This document shows, piece by piece, positions 1 to 14,800 of a DNA stretch of 64,000 bases. Origin of the DNA: Triglochin maritima (Eukaryota > Streptophyta > Magnoliopsida > Alismatales > Juncaginaceae); the NCBI GenBank assembly GCA_963682175.1, contig OY821788.1:34601585-34665584 (forward strand), in the 5' to 3' direction. The number at the start of each line of letters is the position of its first letter. Positions within the stretch are counted from its first letter, which is position 1. The notes under the pieces were generated by a model. The model had not been told where the DNA came from and did not search any database. It saw only the letters and a program-made list of their open reading frames with translations. A program made the position numbers and the translations under genes.

Positions 1-389
1 TGCAGGAAAACTGCACGCGGTCGGTCGACCGAATCAGAACGAGCGGTCGACCGTTTGGATGGTCAACGCTCTGACCGACTTTGCGCAGTTCGGTCGACCG
101 AGACACATACTCGGTCGGCCGAAGGCCTGTCTAACCTATCTACTGGGTTCGGTCGACCGAAACAACACCGGTCGACCGGCTAATGTAACCCTTTCTTTCC
201 CGCGAAATTTGGCATAAACGGTCGACCGTCACACAGACATCGTTCGACCGTTTTCGGGCAGTAAGTTAATATTTATAAATATCGGTCGACCGAACCTCAC
301 ACGGTCGACCGAACAATACATAATCGCCACTGTACAGACATCATTTAGACGACGTTCGGTCGACCGAGACACACAACGGTCGACCGAAC
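1..389. repeat. Cluster of TCGGTCGACCGA palindromes
   Basis: About twelve copies of a 12-bp palindrome, TCGGTCGACCGA or a one- to two-base variant, lie within 390 bp, for example at 21-32, 43-54, 90-101, 111-122, 149-160, 168-179, 218-229, 282-293, 301-312, 357-368 and 378-389. The spacing is irregular (about 20-50 bp), so this is not a simple tandem array. The same motif recurs about eight times at 45639-45833. Short open frames here only translate the motif and are not credible genes. The origin is unknown; a piece of an LTR or other retroelement is one possibility. Confidence 0.75.
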
Positions 390-1222
390 CAGTCGTCTTC
401 AACCTCCGTCCAGTAGGGTTTTCACCGGAGAAACGACACCAACGCCGTCCTCTACACTCCCACACCTCTTGGGGAGTTAATATGAAGACTTGGCATACCT
501 TTTTGACGGTTGTGGAAGCCTCCCAAGCTTGAGTCACTTCACTCCTCTTCTTCTTCCTTCTTCTCCTTCTTCTCCTCTTCTTCTACTTCACCTTCTTCTT
601 CTTCTTCTCCGAATTCACCTCCTCTCACTCTCTGTTAAGCCACGAAATGAAGAAAACGTTTCTATTAAAATCTTATCTACTATATATATTCACCTTTTAA
701 CTCATCACCTCCATCTCCTCCAATCCAATACCAACACCTCATTTCTCAACCTTATCTCCTCACCTCTTCATTAGCATGCATAATTAGGGTAAGTTAGGTT
801 TAGTTTAGTTTAATTTAGGTGTTTAGATTAGGTTATTACAGTAATCAATGGGAATAAATTGTCATTCGCTGCATGTCAAAAGAGGTTTGACAGATAAACT
901 ACAAATGAACAAAAAGTTCATCGTTATGAAGCGGAAGTGAAGTGTTCGTCTAGTAGTCTTAATTCAAATTCTAAATAATGTAACAAGACCGGTTCATGGT
1001 ATAGGGGAACTACTCTGCAGAGTATCAGTCATTTTACTCAAGTGAGGGGGAAGCTAAAATACCCTCTTTTGCTTGGAAGTACAATTAAATCCCAGATAAA
1101 TAACAAAATCTCTGAAATAGGAACTCCCAAAAACAATATTGCTGCAAGAGAGCATTAACTGAAAGGGCAGGAAACATAAAGATGGTCAGGTTTAAACTGT
1201 ATCATATGACAATAAAAGCTAC
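390..1222. other. Non-coding low-copy DNA with a pyrimidine-rich tract
   Basis: Bases 537-640 are a CTT/CTC-rich microsatellite on the + strand. The rest is AT-rich and shows no convincing reading frame. The C-terminal exon or exons expected downstream of the RPC3-like fragment could lie here on the minus strand, but I could not identify them. A short stretch near 785-830 resembles degenerate TTTAGG but is too imperfect to call telomeric. Confidence 0.5.
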
Positions 1223-1730
1223 TTCTTTGTGTTGTTCATCGTGATGAGCTAGCCTTAGGTTCAAATTCAGCACTCCATGGTACATGGAATCCAGAATTTG
1301 ATCCCACTCCCAGTTTTTACTTTTCTTCACCTTCCAGAGGAAATGTGGTTTCTGATCTGTAGAGTTCAGTTTCTGAAAGCATCACGGGGATTTCGGGCAG
1401 TTAGGCAATTTGCATGTCAGTGCTTCAGAGAAAATCAGATGCGCAATGAAGGATGAATGTGATTATAGTTTAGTTCTACATCCCATGAAGTTTGAAAATG
1501 AGCTCTTCTTTCTGAAATATTCGGACTACCATGTTTTCAATGAAATTCTAAAAAGAGAAACACTAATATTCAAATTAGGGATATAAATCGAATATCATCA
1601 GAGTTGCCTGAGCATGCATCAATAGGTTATGCATTTTCTTTGATTAATGTCAATACAAAAGCTTCCCTTGATAAGCAGTTTCTTGTGAGTACACTAAACC
1701 TCATCGTAAGTATTTGAACCAACCTCATGC

Positions 1731-1830
1731 AAGGATTGAAAGGAGGCTAGGCGGCCACCTTTTCAATCCTTGGACTGACTAAGCAAGCCATAAATCACTA
1801 GGCGCCTAGGCGGACTAAGCCACTACCTTT
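1731..1830. repeat. Small inverted-repeat element remnant
   Basis: AAGGATTGAAAGG (1731-1743) faces its near-exact complement at 1758-1771, followed by CTAGGCGCCTAGGCGG and a second CCTTTTCAATC. The region lies in the intron between two RPC3-like exons. It may be a MITE or SINE remnant; nothing more specific can be said. Confidence 0.3.
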
Positions 1831-2360
1831 TCAATCACTGACCTCATGGGATGATATCATAATACCAACATTTCAAAAGTTGATGTTTTTACTTTGTGAG
1901 ACTCATTCCCAATTAAGTAACTGGTGTTGAAAATACGACTCAAATCTATTTCTTGTAGTGACATGGAAAACTACATCGATGATACGTATTTCTTAATCGG
2001 TTGACAACTAATTTGTATCAGAAGAAGCCCATTATTCTCCAGAGACCAACAAGGCAAAAGGAGTCAATTGAAATGTCACAGAATGAGATGAAGCTAAATC
2101 TTGGAAATGAGAATGATCAAGATCATGAGGTGATTGGTGAAGCATTTTCCTACCAAAATAAGGGATCCAGGAGGTAAAAGAACATCATGGATGAAATTAT
2201 TCAGGACGGAGGGTAAGAAATAACAATTCAGAAATGTTCTACATATTAAGTGATTCAACTATTTACTTTGAACAGTCACGTGCTTTCGATTAAGAACAGA
2301 ACAATCACCACAACTTCAGAAGTACATGTAACACTAAAGAAAAAAAACGAACAGAATTAG

Positions 2361-2510
2361 TGGAAGTAAGAGTTTATGGTCAAAGATAGACTCCGGAAAT
2401 AAAATTCAGATGGTAAAAATCAAAATCCAACAAAAAAATAAAATTCACAACTGCATACTTTTACCACAAAGTGGAAGTAAGAGTTTATGGTCAAAGATAG
2501 ACTCCGGAAA
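2361..2510. repeat. 39-bp direct repeat
   Basis: A 39-bp sequence starting TGGAAGTAAGAGTTTATGG occurs at 2361-2399 and again at 2472-2510, 111 bp apart, inside the RPC3-like intron. It is a local duplication of unknown origin. Confidence 0.75.
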
Positions 2511-2884
2511 AAAAAGATCAAAATACCAGCATTTTCAGAATATTGTCTTTGCACTGCCTGTAAAGGAGTCTTTGAGCCTCAGTCTTATCGACAAATGTCA
2601 CATCTGAAATCTAAGCAAATAACCATTCAAAGAAAAAAATTCCATCTAAGGAGAACATGAAAAAGGATCAAGAAAATTATGAAAGAAGTGATAGATTTTA
2701 ACTACCTTGCCTGTCTCCACTGGCTTGTCAGCACACAATCTAAATATTCGAAAGGCCCCTTTTCCATATCTGTTAAGCACAAGAGTCTCCACCTATAGTA
2801 CAGTAAAACATTACAAAGCTCCAATTAAATTGGCCGAACAAAAGAAGAAATTGTGATCACAAGCAAAATTATTACTCACGAAAA

Positions 2885-5800
2885 TAATTCATTTTTTGGA
2901 TAAAATACAAAGGCTATAACTCACAAAATTTGATAAAAACACTCAGTTTTTCGAATCCTTACTATTTCTTCATTTTTTAAGCGGTATCATCATACAAATG
3001 ATTATGAGAAGACGAATTGTTAAACATATGCGTGTGAATGGTGATATTAGTTAGATATTATTATTTTTGATAAAATCCAACGGGCTATAACTCACGAAAT
3101 TTGATAAAAACACTCAGTTTTGAAAATCCTTAATATCTTTATATTTCTTGAGCGGTCTCATGTTACAAATAAATATTAAAAGATGAAAATGTTAAACATA
3201 TGTGTGTGAACGGAGATATTAGTTAGATTTTCATTTTTTGGATAAAATGCAAATGCTATAGCTCCCGAAATTTGAGAAAAACACTCAGATTTTCGAATCC
3301 TTAATATCTTTTAATTTTTTGGGCTATTAGTTAGATTTTTATTTTTTTTTATAAAATTCAAAGACTATATAACTCACGAAATTTGATAAAACATTCAGTT
3401 TTGCAAATCCTTAATATCTTTTTATTTCTTGAGCGGTCTCATGATACGAATGATTATGAAAAGATGAAAGTTAAACATACGCGTGACGGATATATTAGTT
3501 AGATTTTTTTTTGATAAAATACAATGGATATAACTCACGAAATTTGATAAAAACACTCAGTTTTGCGAATCCTTACTATTTATTTATTTATTTATTTTCT
3601 GAGCGGTCTCAAGATACAAATGAATATGAAAAGATGAAATGTTAACCATATGCGTTTCAACGGAGATACTAGTTAGATTTTAAATTTTGTAATAAAATCC
3701 AAAGGATATAAGTAACGAAATTTGATAAAAACACCGAGTTTTTCAAATCATTAATATCTTTTAATTTTTTGAGCGGTCTCATGTTACAAATGAATATTAA
3801 AAGATGAAAATGTTAAACATATGCGTGTTAGCAAGATATTAGATAAATTTTAATTTTTTTTGATAAAATACAAAGGCTATATAGCTCACGAAATTTGATA
3901 AAAATACTCAATTTGTCGAATCCTTACCATTTCTTCATTATTTAAGTGGTCTCCTCATACAAATGATTATGAGAAGATGAAATGTTAAACATATGCGTGT
4001 GAATGATGATATTAGTTAGATTTTATTTTTTTATTATAAAATCCAACAGCTATAATTCATGAAATTTGATAAAAACACTAAGTTTTGAATATCCTTGATA
4101 TCTTTATATTTCTTGGGCGGTCTCATGTTACAACTAAATATTAAAAAATGAAATTGTTAAACATATGCGTGTGAACGGAGATGTTAGTTAGATTTTCATT
4201 TTTTGATAAAATCCAAATGCTATATCTCACGAAATTTTAAAAAAAACACTCAGATTTTCGAAACCTAATTGTTTTTTTAATTTTTTGAGTTATTAGTTTG
4301 ATTTTCATTTTTTTGGAAAAATCCAAAGTCTATAGCTCACGAAATTTGACAAAAACACTCAGTTTTGACAATCCATAATAACTTTTAATTTCTTGAGCGG
4401 TCTCATGATAAAAATTATTATGAAAAGATGAAATGTTGAACATACACATGTCAATGGATATATTAGTTAGTTTTCTATTTTTTTAATAAAATACAAGGGC
4501 TATAACTCACGAAATTTGATAAAAGCACTCAATTTTGCGAAGCCTTACCTTTTTTTGATTTTTTCAGCTGTTTCACGATACAAACGACTATTAGAAGATA
4601 AAATGTTAACCATATGTGTGTCAGCATAGGTCACGAAATTTGAGAAAAACACTGAGTTTTTCAAATTCTTAATATCTTTTAATTTTTTGAGCGGTCTAAT
4701 TTACAAATAAATATTAAAAATGAAAATGTTAAATATATGTGTCAGCGAGATATTAGTTAGATTTGATTTTTTTGATAAAAATCCAAAGACTATATAACTC
4801 ACGAAATTTGATAAAAACACTCAGTTTTTCAAATCCTTCATATCATTTTATTACTTGAGCGGTCTCATTATACAAATGATTATGAAAAGATGAAATGTTA
4901 AACCTACGCGTGTCAACGAATATATTAGGTAGATTTTCTTTTTTTGGGTTAAATTACAATGACTATAACTTACGAAATTTGATAAAAACACCGAGTTTTT
5001 CAAATCCTTACTATCTATTAATTTTTTGAGTGGTCTCATGTTACAAATGAGTATTAAAAGATGACAATGTTAAACATATGCGTGTGAATGGAGATGTTAG
5101 ATAGATTTTCAGTTTTTTGATAAAATACAAAGGCATATAGCTCACGAAATTGGAAAAAAACACTCAGCTTTTCAAATCCTTAATATCTTTTTATTTCTTG
5201 AGCGGTCTCTTGATACAAAATTATTACGAAAAGATGAAATGTTAAACATATGCGTGTCAACGGATATATTAGTTAGATTTTCTTTTGTGATTGATAAAAT
5301 ACAATAGCTATACCTCACGAAATTTGATAATAACACACAGTTTTGCGAATCCTTACTATTTCTTTATTTTCTGAGCGGTCTCATAATACAAATGAATACG
5401 AAAAGATGAAATGCTAACCATATGCGTTTCAATAGAGATACAAGTTAGATTTTGATTTTTTTGATAAAATCCAAAGACTATAGCTCACAAAATTTTACAA
5501 AAACACTCAGTTTTGTAAAAAATCCTGAATATCTTTTAATTTTTTTAGCGGTCTCATGTTACAAATAAATATTAAAAGATGAAAATGTTAAACATATGTG
5601 TGTCAGCAAGATATTAGATAGATTTTAATTTTTTTTGATAAAATCCAAATGATATAACTCCCAAAATTTAATTAAAACACTTAGATTTTCGAATCCTTTG
5701 TATCTTTTAATTGTTTGGGCTATTAGTTAGATTTTATTTTTTTGATAAAATCCAAAGACTATAACTCACGAAATATGATAAAAACAATCAGTTTTGCAAA

Positions 5801-8800
5801 TCTTTAATAGCTTTTTATGTTTGAGCGGTCTCATTACACAAATTATTATGAAAATATGAAATGTTAAACATACGCGTGTCAACGGATATATTAGTTAGAT
5901 TTTTTTTATTTTTTGATAAAATACAATGACTATAACTCACGAAATGTGATAAAAAAACACTCGGTTTTGTGAATCCTTACAATTTCTTTATTTTCTGAGA
6001 AGTCTCATGATACAAATGGATATCAAAAGATGAAATGTTAACATATGCGTTTCAACGGATATACTAGTGAGATTTTAATTTTTTTTGATAAAATCCATGG
6101 GCTATAGGTCACGAAATTTGATAAAAACATTGAGTTTTTTAAATCCTTAATATCTTTTAATTTTGCGAATCCTTCTATTTATTTATTTATTTATTTATTT
6201 ATTTTCTGAGCGGTCTCATGATACAAATGATTATGAAAAGATGAAATGTTAACCATATGAGTTTGAAAGGAGATACTAGTGAGATTTTAACTTTTTTGAA
6301 AAAATCCAAAGGCTATAGCTCACCAAATTTGATAAAAACACACAGTTTTTCGAATCCTTACTATTTCTTCTTTTTTATAGTGGTCTCATCACACAAATGT
6401 TTATCACAAGATGAAAAGTTAAACATATGCGTTTCAACGGATAAATTAGTGAGATTTTAATTTTTTTGATAAAATCCAAAGGGTATATCCATTGAGATTA
6501 TAGGTCACGAAATTTGATAAAAACAATGAAATTTTCAAATCCTTAATATCTTTTAATTTTTTGAGCTATTAGTTAGATTTTCATTTTATAGACAAAATCC
6601 AAAGTCTATAGCTCACAAAATTTGACAAAACAGTCAGTTTTGCAAATCCTTCATATCTTTTTTTCCTGAGTGGTCTCAAGATACAAATTATTATGAAAGG
6701 ATGAAATGACAATCATACGTGTTTCAACGGATATATTAGTTATATTTTGATTTTTTTGATAAAATACAATGGCTACAACTCACGAAATTTGATAAAAACA
6801 CTCAATTTTGTGAATCCCTTCTATTTCTTTATTTTCTGAGTGGTCTCATGATACAAATGATTACGAAAAGATGAAATGTTAACCATATGCGTTTCAACAA
6901 AGATACTAGTGTGATTTTAAATTTTTTGATAAAATCCATAGGCTATAGGTCACGAAATTTGATAAAAACGTTGACTTTTACAATATCCTAAATATTTTTT
7001 AATTTTTTGAGTTATTAGTTAGATTTTCATTTTTTGACAAAATCAAAAGGCTATATAGCTCACGAAATTGGATAAAAACACTTAGTTTTGCAAATCCTTA
7101 ACATCTCTTATATTTCCTGAGCGGTCTCAAGATACAAATTATTATGAAAAGATAAAATGTTAAACATACCCGTGTCAACGGATATATTAGTTAGATTTTG
7201 ATTTTTTTGACAAAATACAATGGCTACAACTTACGAAATTTGATAAAAACACTCAATTTTGCGAATCCTCACTATTTCTTTATTTTCTGAGAGGTCTCAT
7301 GATACAAATGATTATGAAAAGAGAAATGTGAACCATATGCGTTTCAACGGAGATACTAGTGAGATTTTAATTTTTTGATAAATTTCATAGGCTATATATG
7401 GTCACGAAATTTGATAAAAACATTGATATTTACAAAATCCATAATATTTTTAAATTTTTTGAGCTATTAGTTAGATTTTCAATATTTAACAAAATCAAAA
7501 GTCTATAAAAACCGAAATTGGACAAAAATGCTTAGTTTTGCAAATCCTTAATATCTTTTTATTTCCTGAGCGGTCTCAAGATACAAATTATTATGAATGG
7601 ATGAACTGTTAACCATACGCGTGTCAACAGATATATTAGTTAGATTTTGATTATTTTGATAAAATACAATGGCTAACCCTCACGAAATTTGATAAAAAAC
7701 ACTCAATTTTGCGAATCCTCACTATTTCTTTATTTTCTGAGCGGTCTCATGATACAAATGATTTTGAAAAAACGAAATGTTAACCGTATGCGTTTCAACG
7801 GAGATACTAGTTGGATTTTAATTTTTTTACTAAAATCCAAAGGGTATTGGTAACGAAATTTGATAAAAAGAATGAGTTTTTTATTAATTTTTTGAGCGGT
7901 CTCATTTTACAAATGAATATTAAAAGAAGAAAATGTTGAACATACGCATGCCACCGTGGTATTAGTTTGATTTTCATTTTCTTGATAAGATACAAAGACT
8001 ATAGCTCACGAAATTTGATAAAAACACTCAGTTTTTTGAATCCTTACTATTTCTTCATTTTTATAGCGGTCTCATCACACAAATGTTTATCAGAAGATGA
8101 AAAGTTAAACATATGCGTGTCAACGGATAAACAAGTGAGATTTTAATTTTATTGATAAAATTCATAGGCTATAGGTCACGAAATTTGATAAAAACATTGA
8201 AAATTTTAAATCCCTAATATCTTTTAATTTTGTGAGCTATTAGTTAGATTTCCATTTTATTGACAAAATCCGAAGTCTATAGCTCACGAAATTTGACAAA
8301 ACACTCAGTTTTGCAAATCCTTAATATCTTTTTATTTCCTGAGCGGTCTCAAGATAAAAATTATTATGAAAGGATGAAATGTTAAACATACGTGTTTCAA
8401 CGGATATATTAGTTAGATTTTGATTATTTTGATAAAATACAATGGCTATACCTCACGAAATTTGATAAAAACACTAAATTTTTCGAATCCTCACTATTTC
8501 TTTATTTTCTGATCGGTCTCATGATACAAATGATTATGAAAGGATGAAATGTTAACCGTATGTGTTTCAATGGAGATACTAGTTGGATTTTAATTTTTTT
8601 AATAAAATCCAAAGGCTATCAGTAACGAAATTTGATAAAAACAATGAGTTTTTAAAATCGTTACTTTTTTTAATTTTTTGAGCGGTCTCATGTTACAAAT
8701 GAATATTAAAAGAGAAAATGTTGAACATATGCGTGTCACCGTGATATTAGTTTGATTTTTATTTTCTTGATAAAATACAAATGCTATAGCTCACGAAATT

Positions 8801-11800
8801 TGATAAAAACACTAAGTTTTTGGAATCCTTACTATTTCCTCATTTTTATAGCGGTCTCATCACACAAATGTTTATCAGAAGACGAAAAGTTAAACATATG
8901 CGTTTCAACGGATATACTAGTGAGATTTTATTTTATTTTTTAAATCCATAGGCTATATGTCACGAAATTTGATAAAAACATTGAGTTTTCCAAATCCTTA
9001 ATATCTTTTAATTTTTTACCTATTAGTTAGATTTTCATTTTTTTTGAAAAAATCCAAAGTGTAAAGCTCACGAAATTTGACAAAATCACTCAGTTTTACA
9101 AATCCTTCATATCTTTTTATTTCCTGAGCGGTCTAAATATACAAATTATTATGAAAGGATGAAATGTTAAACATACGCGTTTCAACGGATATATTAGTTA
9201 GATTTTGATTTTTTTGATAAAATACAATGACTACAGCTCACGAAATTTGATAAATCACTAAATTTTGCGAACCCCTTCAATTTCATTATTTTCTGAGCAG
9301 TCTCATGATACAAATGATTATGAAAAGATGAAATGTTAACCATATTCGTTTTAACGGAGATACTAGTGCGATTTTAACTTTTTTGATAAAATCCATATGC
9401 TATAGGTCACCAAATTTGATAAAAACATTGACTTTTACAATATCAATAATAAGTTTTGATTTTTTGATTTATTGGTTAGATTTTCATTTTTTTGACAAAA
9501 TCAAAAATCTATAGCTCACGAAATTGGAGAAAAACACTCGGTTTTGCAAATCCTTTATATCTTTTTATTTCCTGAGTGGTCTCAACATACAAATTTTTAT
9601 GAAAAGATAAAATGTTAAACATACGCGTGTCAATGGATATATTAGTTATATTTTGATAAAATACAATGGCTACGCCTCACGAAATTTGATAAAAAACACT
9701 CAATTTTTTGAATCCTCACTATTTCTTTCTTTTCTGATCGGTCTCATGATACAAATGATTATGAAAAGACGAAATGGTAACCGTATGCGTTTCAACGGAG
9801 ATACTAGTTGGATTTTAATTTTTTTAATAAAATCCAAAGGCTATCGGTAACGAAATTTGATAAAAACAATGAGATTTTAAAATCCTTAATTTTTTTAATT
9901 TTTTGAGCGGTCTCATGTTACAAATGAATATTAAAAGAGGGAAATGTTGAACATATGAGTTTCACCGTGATATTAGTTTGATCTTCATTTTTTTATTAAA
10001 ATACGAAGACTATAGATCACGGAATTTGAAAAAAAACACTAAGTTTTTCGAATCCTTACTATTTCTTCATTTTTATAGCGGTCTTCTCATCACACAAATG
10101 GTAATCAGAAGATGAAAAGTTAAACATATGCGTTTCAACAGATAAACTAGTGAGATTTTATTTTTTTTGATAAAATCAAAAGGCTATAGGTCACGAAATT
10201 TGATAAAAGCATTGAAAATTTGAAATCCTTAATATATTTTAATTTTTTGAGCTATTAGTTAGGTTTTCATTTTATTGACAAAATTCGTAGTCTGTAGCTT
10301 TATCGTAGCTATGGATTTTTATTTTCTTGATAAAATACAAATTCTATAGCTCACGAAATTTGCTAAAAACACTAAGTATTTGGAATCCTTACTATTTCCT
10401 CATTTTTATAGCGGTCTCATCACACAAATGTTTATCAGAAGACTAAAAGTTAAACATATGCGTTTCAACAGATATACTAGTGAGATTTTAATTTTTTATA
10501 AAATCCATAGGCTATATGTCACGAAATTTGATAAAAACATTGAGTTTTCCAAATCCTTAATATCTTTTAATTTTTGACCTATTAGTTAGATTTTCATTTT
10601 TTTGACAAAATCCAAAGTGTAAAGCTCACGAAATTTGACAAAATCACTCAGGTTTGCAAACCCTTCATATCTTTTTATTTCCTGAGCGGTCTAAATATAC
10701 AAATTATTATGAAAGGATGAAATGTTAAACATACGCGTTTCAAAGGAAAAATTAGTTAGATTTTGATTTTTTTGATAAAATACAATGACTACAGCTCACG
10801 AAATTTGATAAATAACTAAATTTTCCGTATCCCTTTAATTTCATTATTTTCTGAGCAGTCTCATGATACAAATGATTATGAAAAGATGAAATGTTAACCA
10901 TATCCGTTTTAACGGAGATACTAGTGAGATTTTAACTTTTTTGATAAAATCCATATGCTATAGGTCACCAAATTTGATAAAAACATTGACTTTTACAATA
11001 TCCATAATAAGTTTTGATTTTTTGAGTTATTGGTTAGATTTTCATTTTTTGACAAAATCAAAAGTCTATAGCTCACGAAATTGGAGAAAAATACTCGGTT
11101 TTGCAAATCCTTTATATCTTTTTATTTCCTGAGCGGTCTCAACATACAAATTTTTATGAAAAGATAAAATTTTAAACATACGCGTGTCAATGGATATATT
11201 AGCTAGATATTGATTTTTTTGATAAAATACAATGACTACAGCTCACGAAATTTGATAAAACCACTCAAATTTGCGAATCCTCACTATTTCTTTATTTTCT
11301 GAGCGGTCTCATGATACAAATGATTGTGAAAATATGAAATGTGATCCATATGCGTTTCAACGGAGATACTAGTGAGATTTTAATTTTTTGATAAAATCCA
11401 TAGGCTATAGGCCACAAAATTTGATAAAACATTGACTTTTAGAAAATCCATAATATCTTTGAAAATTTTGAGCTATTCACCAGATTTTCATTATTTAACG
11501 AAAACAAAAGTCCACAGCTCACGAAATTGGACAACAACACCCAGTTTTGCAAATTTTTAATATATTTTTATTTCCTGAGCTGCCTCAAGTTACAAATTAT
11601 TTTGAAAAGATAAAATGTTAAACATACGCGTGTCAAAGGATATATTAGTTAGATTTTGATTTTTTTGATAAAATACAATGACTACAACTCACTAAATTAT
11701 ATAAAAACACTCAGTTTTGTGAATCCTCACTATTTCTTTATTTTCCGAGCGGTCTCAGGATACAAATGATTATGGAAAGATGAAATGATAACCATATGTG

Positions 11801-14800
11801 TTTCAAGAGAGATAGTAGTGAGATTTCAATTTTTTGATAAAATCCATAGGCAATAGGCCACAAAATTTGATAAAAACATTAACTTTTACAAAATCCATAA
11901 TATCTTTAAAATTTTGAACTATTAGTTAGATTTTCATTATTTAACGAAATTAAAAGTCTATAACTCACGAAATTGGACAAAAACACTTAGTTTTGCAAAT
12001 CCGTAATATCTTTTTATTTCCTGAGCGGCCTCAACATACATATTATTATGAAAGGATGAAATGTTAAACAGACGCGTGTCAACGGATATATTAGTTAGAT
12101 TTTGATTATTTTGATAAAATACAAGGGCTACAGCTCACAAAATTTGACAAAAACACTCAATTTTGCGAATCGTCACTATTTCTCTATTTTCTGATCGGTC
12201 TCAAGATACAAATGATTATGAAAAGACGAAATGTTAACCGTATGCATTTCAACGGAGATACTAGTTGGATTTTAATTTTTTTAATAAAATCCAAAGGCTA
12301 TCAGTAACGAAATTTGATAAAAACAATGAGTTTTTCAAATCCTAATTTTTTTAATTTTTTGAGCGATCTCATGTTACAAATGAATATTAAAAGAGGGAAA
12401 TGTTGAACATATGCGTGTCACCGTGATATTAGTTTGATCTTCATTTTGTTATCAAAATACAAAGACTATGGCTCACGAAATTTGATAAAAACACTAAGTT
12501 TTTAAAATCCTTACTATTTCTTCATTTTTATATCGGTCTTCTCATCACACAAATGGTAATCAGAAGAGGAAAAGTTAAACATATGCGTTTCAACAGATAA
12601 ACTAGTGAGATTTTAATTTTTTTGATAAAATCAAATGGCTTTACGTCACGAAATTTGATAAAAACATTGAAAATTTGAAATCCTTAATATCTTTTAATTT
12701 TTTGAGCTATTAGTTAGATTTTCATTTTATTGACAAAATTCATAGTCTATAGCTCACGAAATTTGACAAAACACTCAGTATTGCAAATCCTTCAAATTTT
12801 TTTATTTCCTGAGCGGTCTCAAGATACAAATTATTATGAAAGGATGAAATCTTAAACATATGCGTTTCAATGGATATATTAGTTAGATTTTGTTTTTTTT
12901 ATAAAATAAAAGGGCTACAACTCACGAAATTTGATAAAAACACTCAATTTTGTGAATCCCTTTTATTTCTTTATTGTCTGAGCACTCATGATACAAATGA
13001 TTATGAAAAGTTGAAATTTAAACCATATGCGTTTCAACGGAGATACTAGTGAGATTTTAACTTTTTAGATAAAATCCACAGGCTATAGGTCACGAAATTT
13101 CACAAAATCACTCAGTTTTGCAACCATATGTGTTTTTTTGATAAAAACACTATTTTTGAGCGGTCTCATGTTACAATGAATATTAAAAGAGGAAAATGTT
13201 GAACATATGCGTGTCACCGTGATATTAGTTTGATTTTCGTTTTCTTGATAAAATACAAATGTTATAGCTCACGAAATTTGATAAAAACACTAAGTTTTTG
13301 GAATCCTTACTATTTCTTCAATTTTATAGCGCTCTCATCACACAAATGTTTATCAGAAGATGAAAAGTTAAACATATGCGTTTCAACAGATATACTAGTG
13401 AGATTTTAATTTTTTTTATAAAATCCATAGGCTATATGTCACGAAATTTGATAAAAACATTGAGTTTTCCAAATCCTTAATATCTTTTAATTTTTGACCT
13501 ATTAGTTAGATTTTCAATTAGTTTACAAAATCCAAAGTCTAAAGCTCACGAATTTGACAAACTCACTCAGTTTTGCAAATCCTTCATATCTTTTTATTTC
13601 CTGAGCGGTCTCAATATACAAATTATTATGAAAGGATGAAATGTTAAACAAACACGTTTCAACGGATATATTAGTTAGATTTTGATTTTTTTGATAAAAT
13701 ACAATGGCTACAACTCACGAAATTTGATAAAAACACTCAATTTTGTGAATCCCTTCTATTTCTTTATTTTCTGAGCGGTCTCATGATACAAATGGTTATG
13801 AAAAGAGAAATGTTAACCATATGCGTTTCAACGGAGATACTAGTGAGCTTTTAACTTATTTGATAAAATCCATAGGCTATAGGTCACAAAATTTAATATA
13901 AACATTGACGTTTACAATATCCTTAATATGTTTTAATTTTTTGAGTTATTAGTTAGATTTTCATTTTTTTTGACAAAATCAAAAGTCTATAGCACACGAA
14001 ATTGGAGAAAAACACTCGGTTTTGCAAATCCTTAATATTTTTTTGTGTCCTGAGTGGTCTCAAAATACAAATTATTATGAACAGATAAAATGTTAAACAT
14101 ACGCGTTTCAACAGATATAATAGTTAGATTTTGATTTTTTGATAAAATACAATGACTACACCTCACGAAATTTGACAAAAACACTCAATTTTGCGAATCC
14201 CATTTATTTCTTTATTTTCGGAGCGTTCTCACGATACAAATGATTATGAAAAGATGACATGTTAACCGTATGTGTTTCAACGGAGATACTTGTGAGATTT
14301 TAGTTTTTTTGATAAAATCCACATGCTATAGGTCACGAAATTTGATAATAACATTGACTTTTACGAAATCCATAATATCTTTTAAAGTTTTGAGCTATTA
14401 GGTAGATTTTCATTATTTACCAAAATCAAAAGTCTATAACTCAAGAAATTTGACAAAATTACTCAGTTTTGCAAATCCTTCATATCTTTTTATTTCCTGA
14501 GCGGTCTCAGGATACAAATTATTATGAAAGGATGAAATGTTAAACAACCGAGTTTCAAACGATATATTAGTTAGATTTTGATTTTTTTTGATAAAATACA
14601 ATGGCTACAACTCCCGAAATTTGATAAAAACACTCAATTTTGCGAATCCCTTATATTTCTTTATTTTCTGAGCGGTCTCATGATACAAATGATTATCAAA
14701 AGACGAAATGTTAACCACATGAGTTTCAACGAAGATACTAGTGAGATTTTAACGTTTTCGATAAAATCCATATGCTATAGGTCACGAAATTTGATAAAAA

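Larger units (their letters stand above)
1223..2792 (-). pseudogene. Fragment of RNA polymerase III subunit RPC3/C82-like gene (three exons)
   Basis: Three minus-strand segments read as consecutive exons, each bounded by AG and GT and each in phase 0. They are 2792-2706 (29 codons, with ETLVLNRYGKGAFRIFRL), 2610-2527 (28 codons, with ISDVTFVDK) and 1372-1223 (50 codons, with HFLWKVKK and ILDSMYHGVLNLNLRLAH). The order and motifs match the C-terminal winged-helix part of the RPC82/RPC3 subunit of RNA polymerase III as I recall the family. RPC3 normally belongs to the RPC3-RPC6-RPC7 subcomplex used in Pol III initiation. Exons upstream of 2792 are missing because satellite begins at about 2885, and the last coding exon was not found. 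No stop lies inside the three exons, so this may be a recently broken gene or a diverged paralogue. The name rests on motif memory, not a search. Confidence 0.62.

Noticed and set aside
229..537. 102-codon minus-strand frame through the palindrome cluster
   Set aside because: It starts at GTG, consists largely of translated TCGGTCGACCGA motifs and resembles no gene.
490..774. 94-codon Leu/Ser-rich frame
   Set aside because: It translates the pyrimidine-rich microsatellite and starts at TTG.
785..835. TTTAGG-like stretch in the left flank
   Set aside because: Too irregular to be a telomeric tract; AT-rich sequence explains it.
2005..2175. Open + strand frame of about 50 codons in the RPC3-like intron
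   Set aside because: No known domain, no clear splice partners, and the surrounding exons are on the minus strand.
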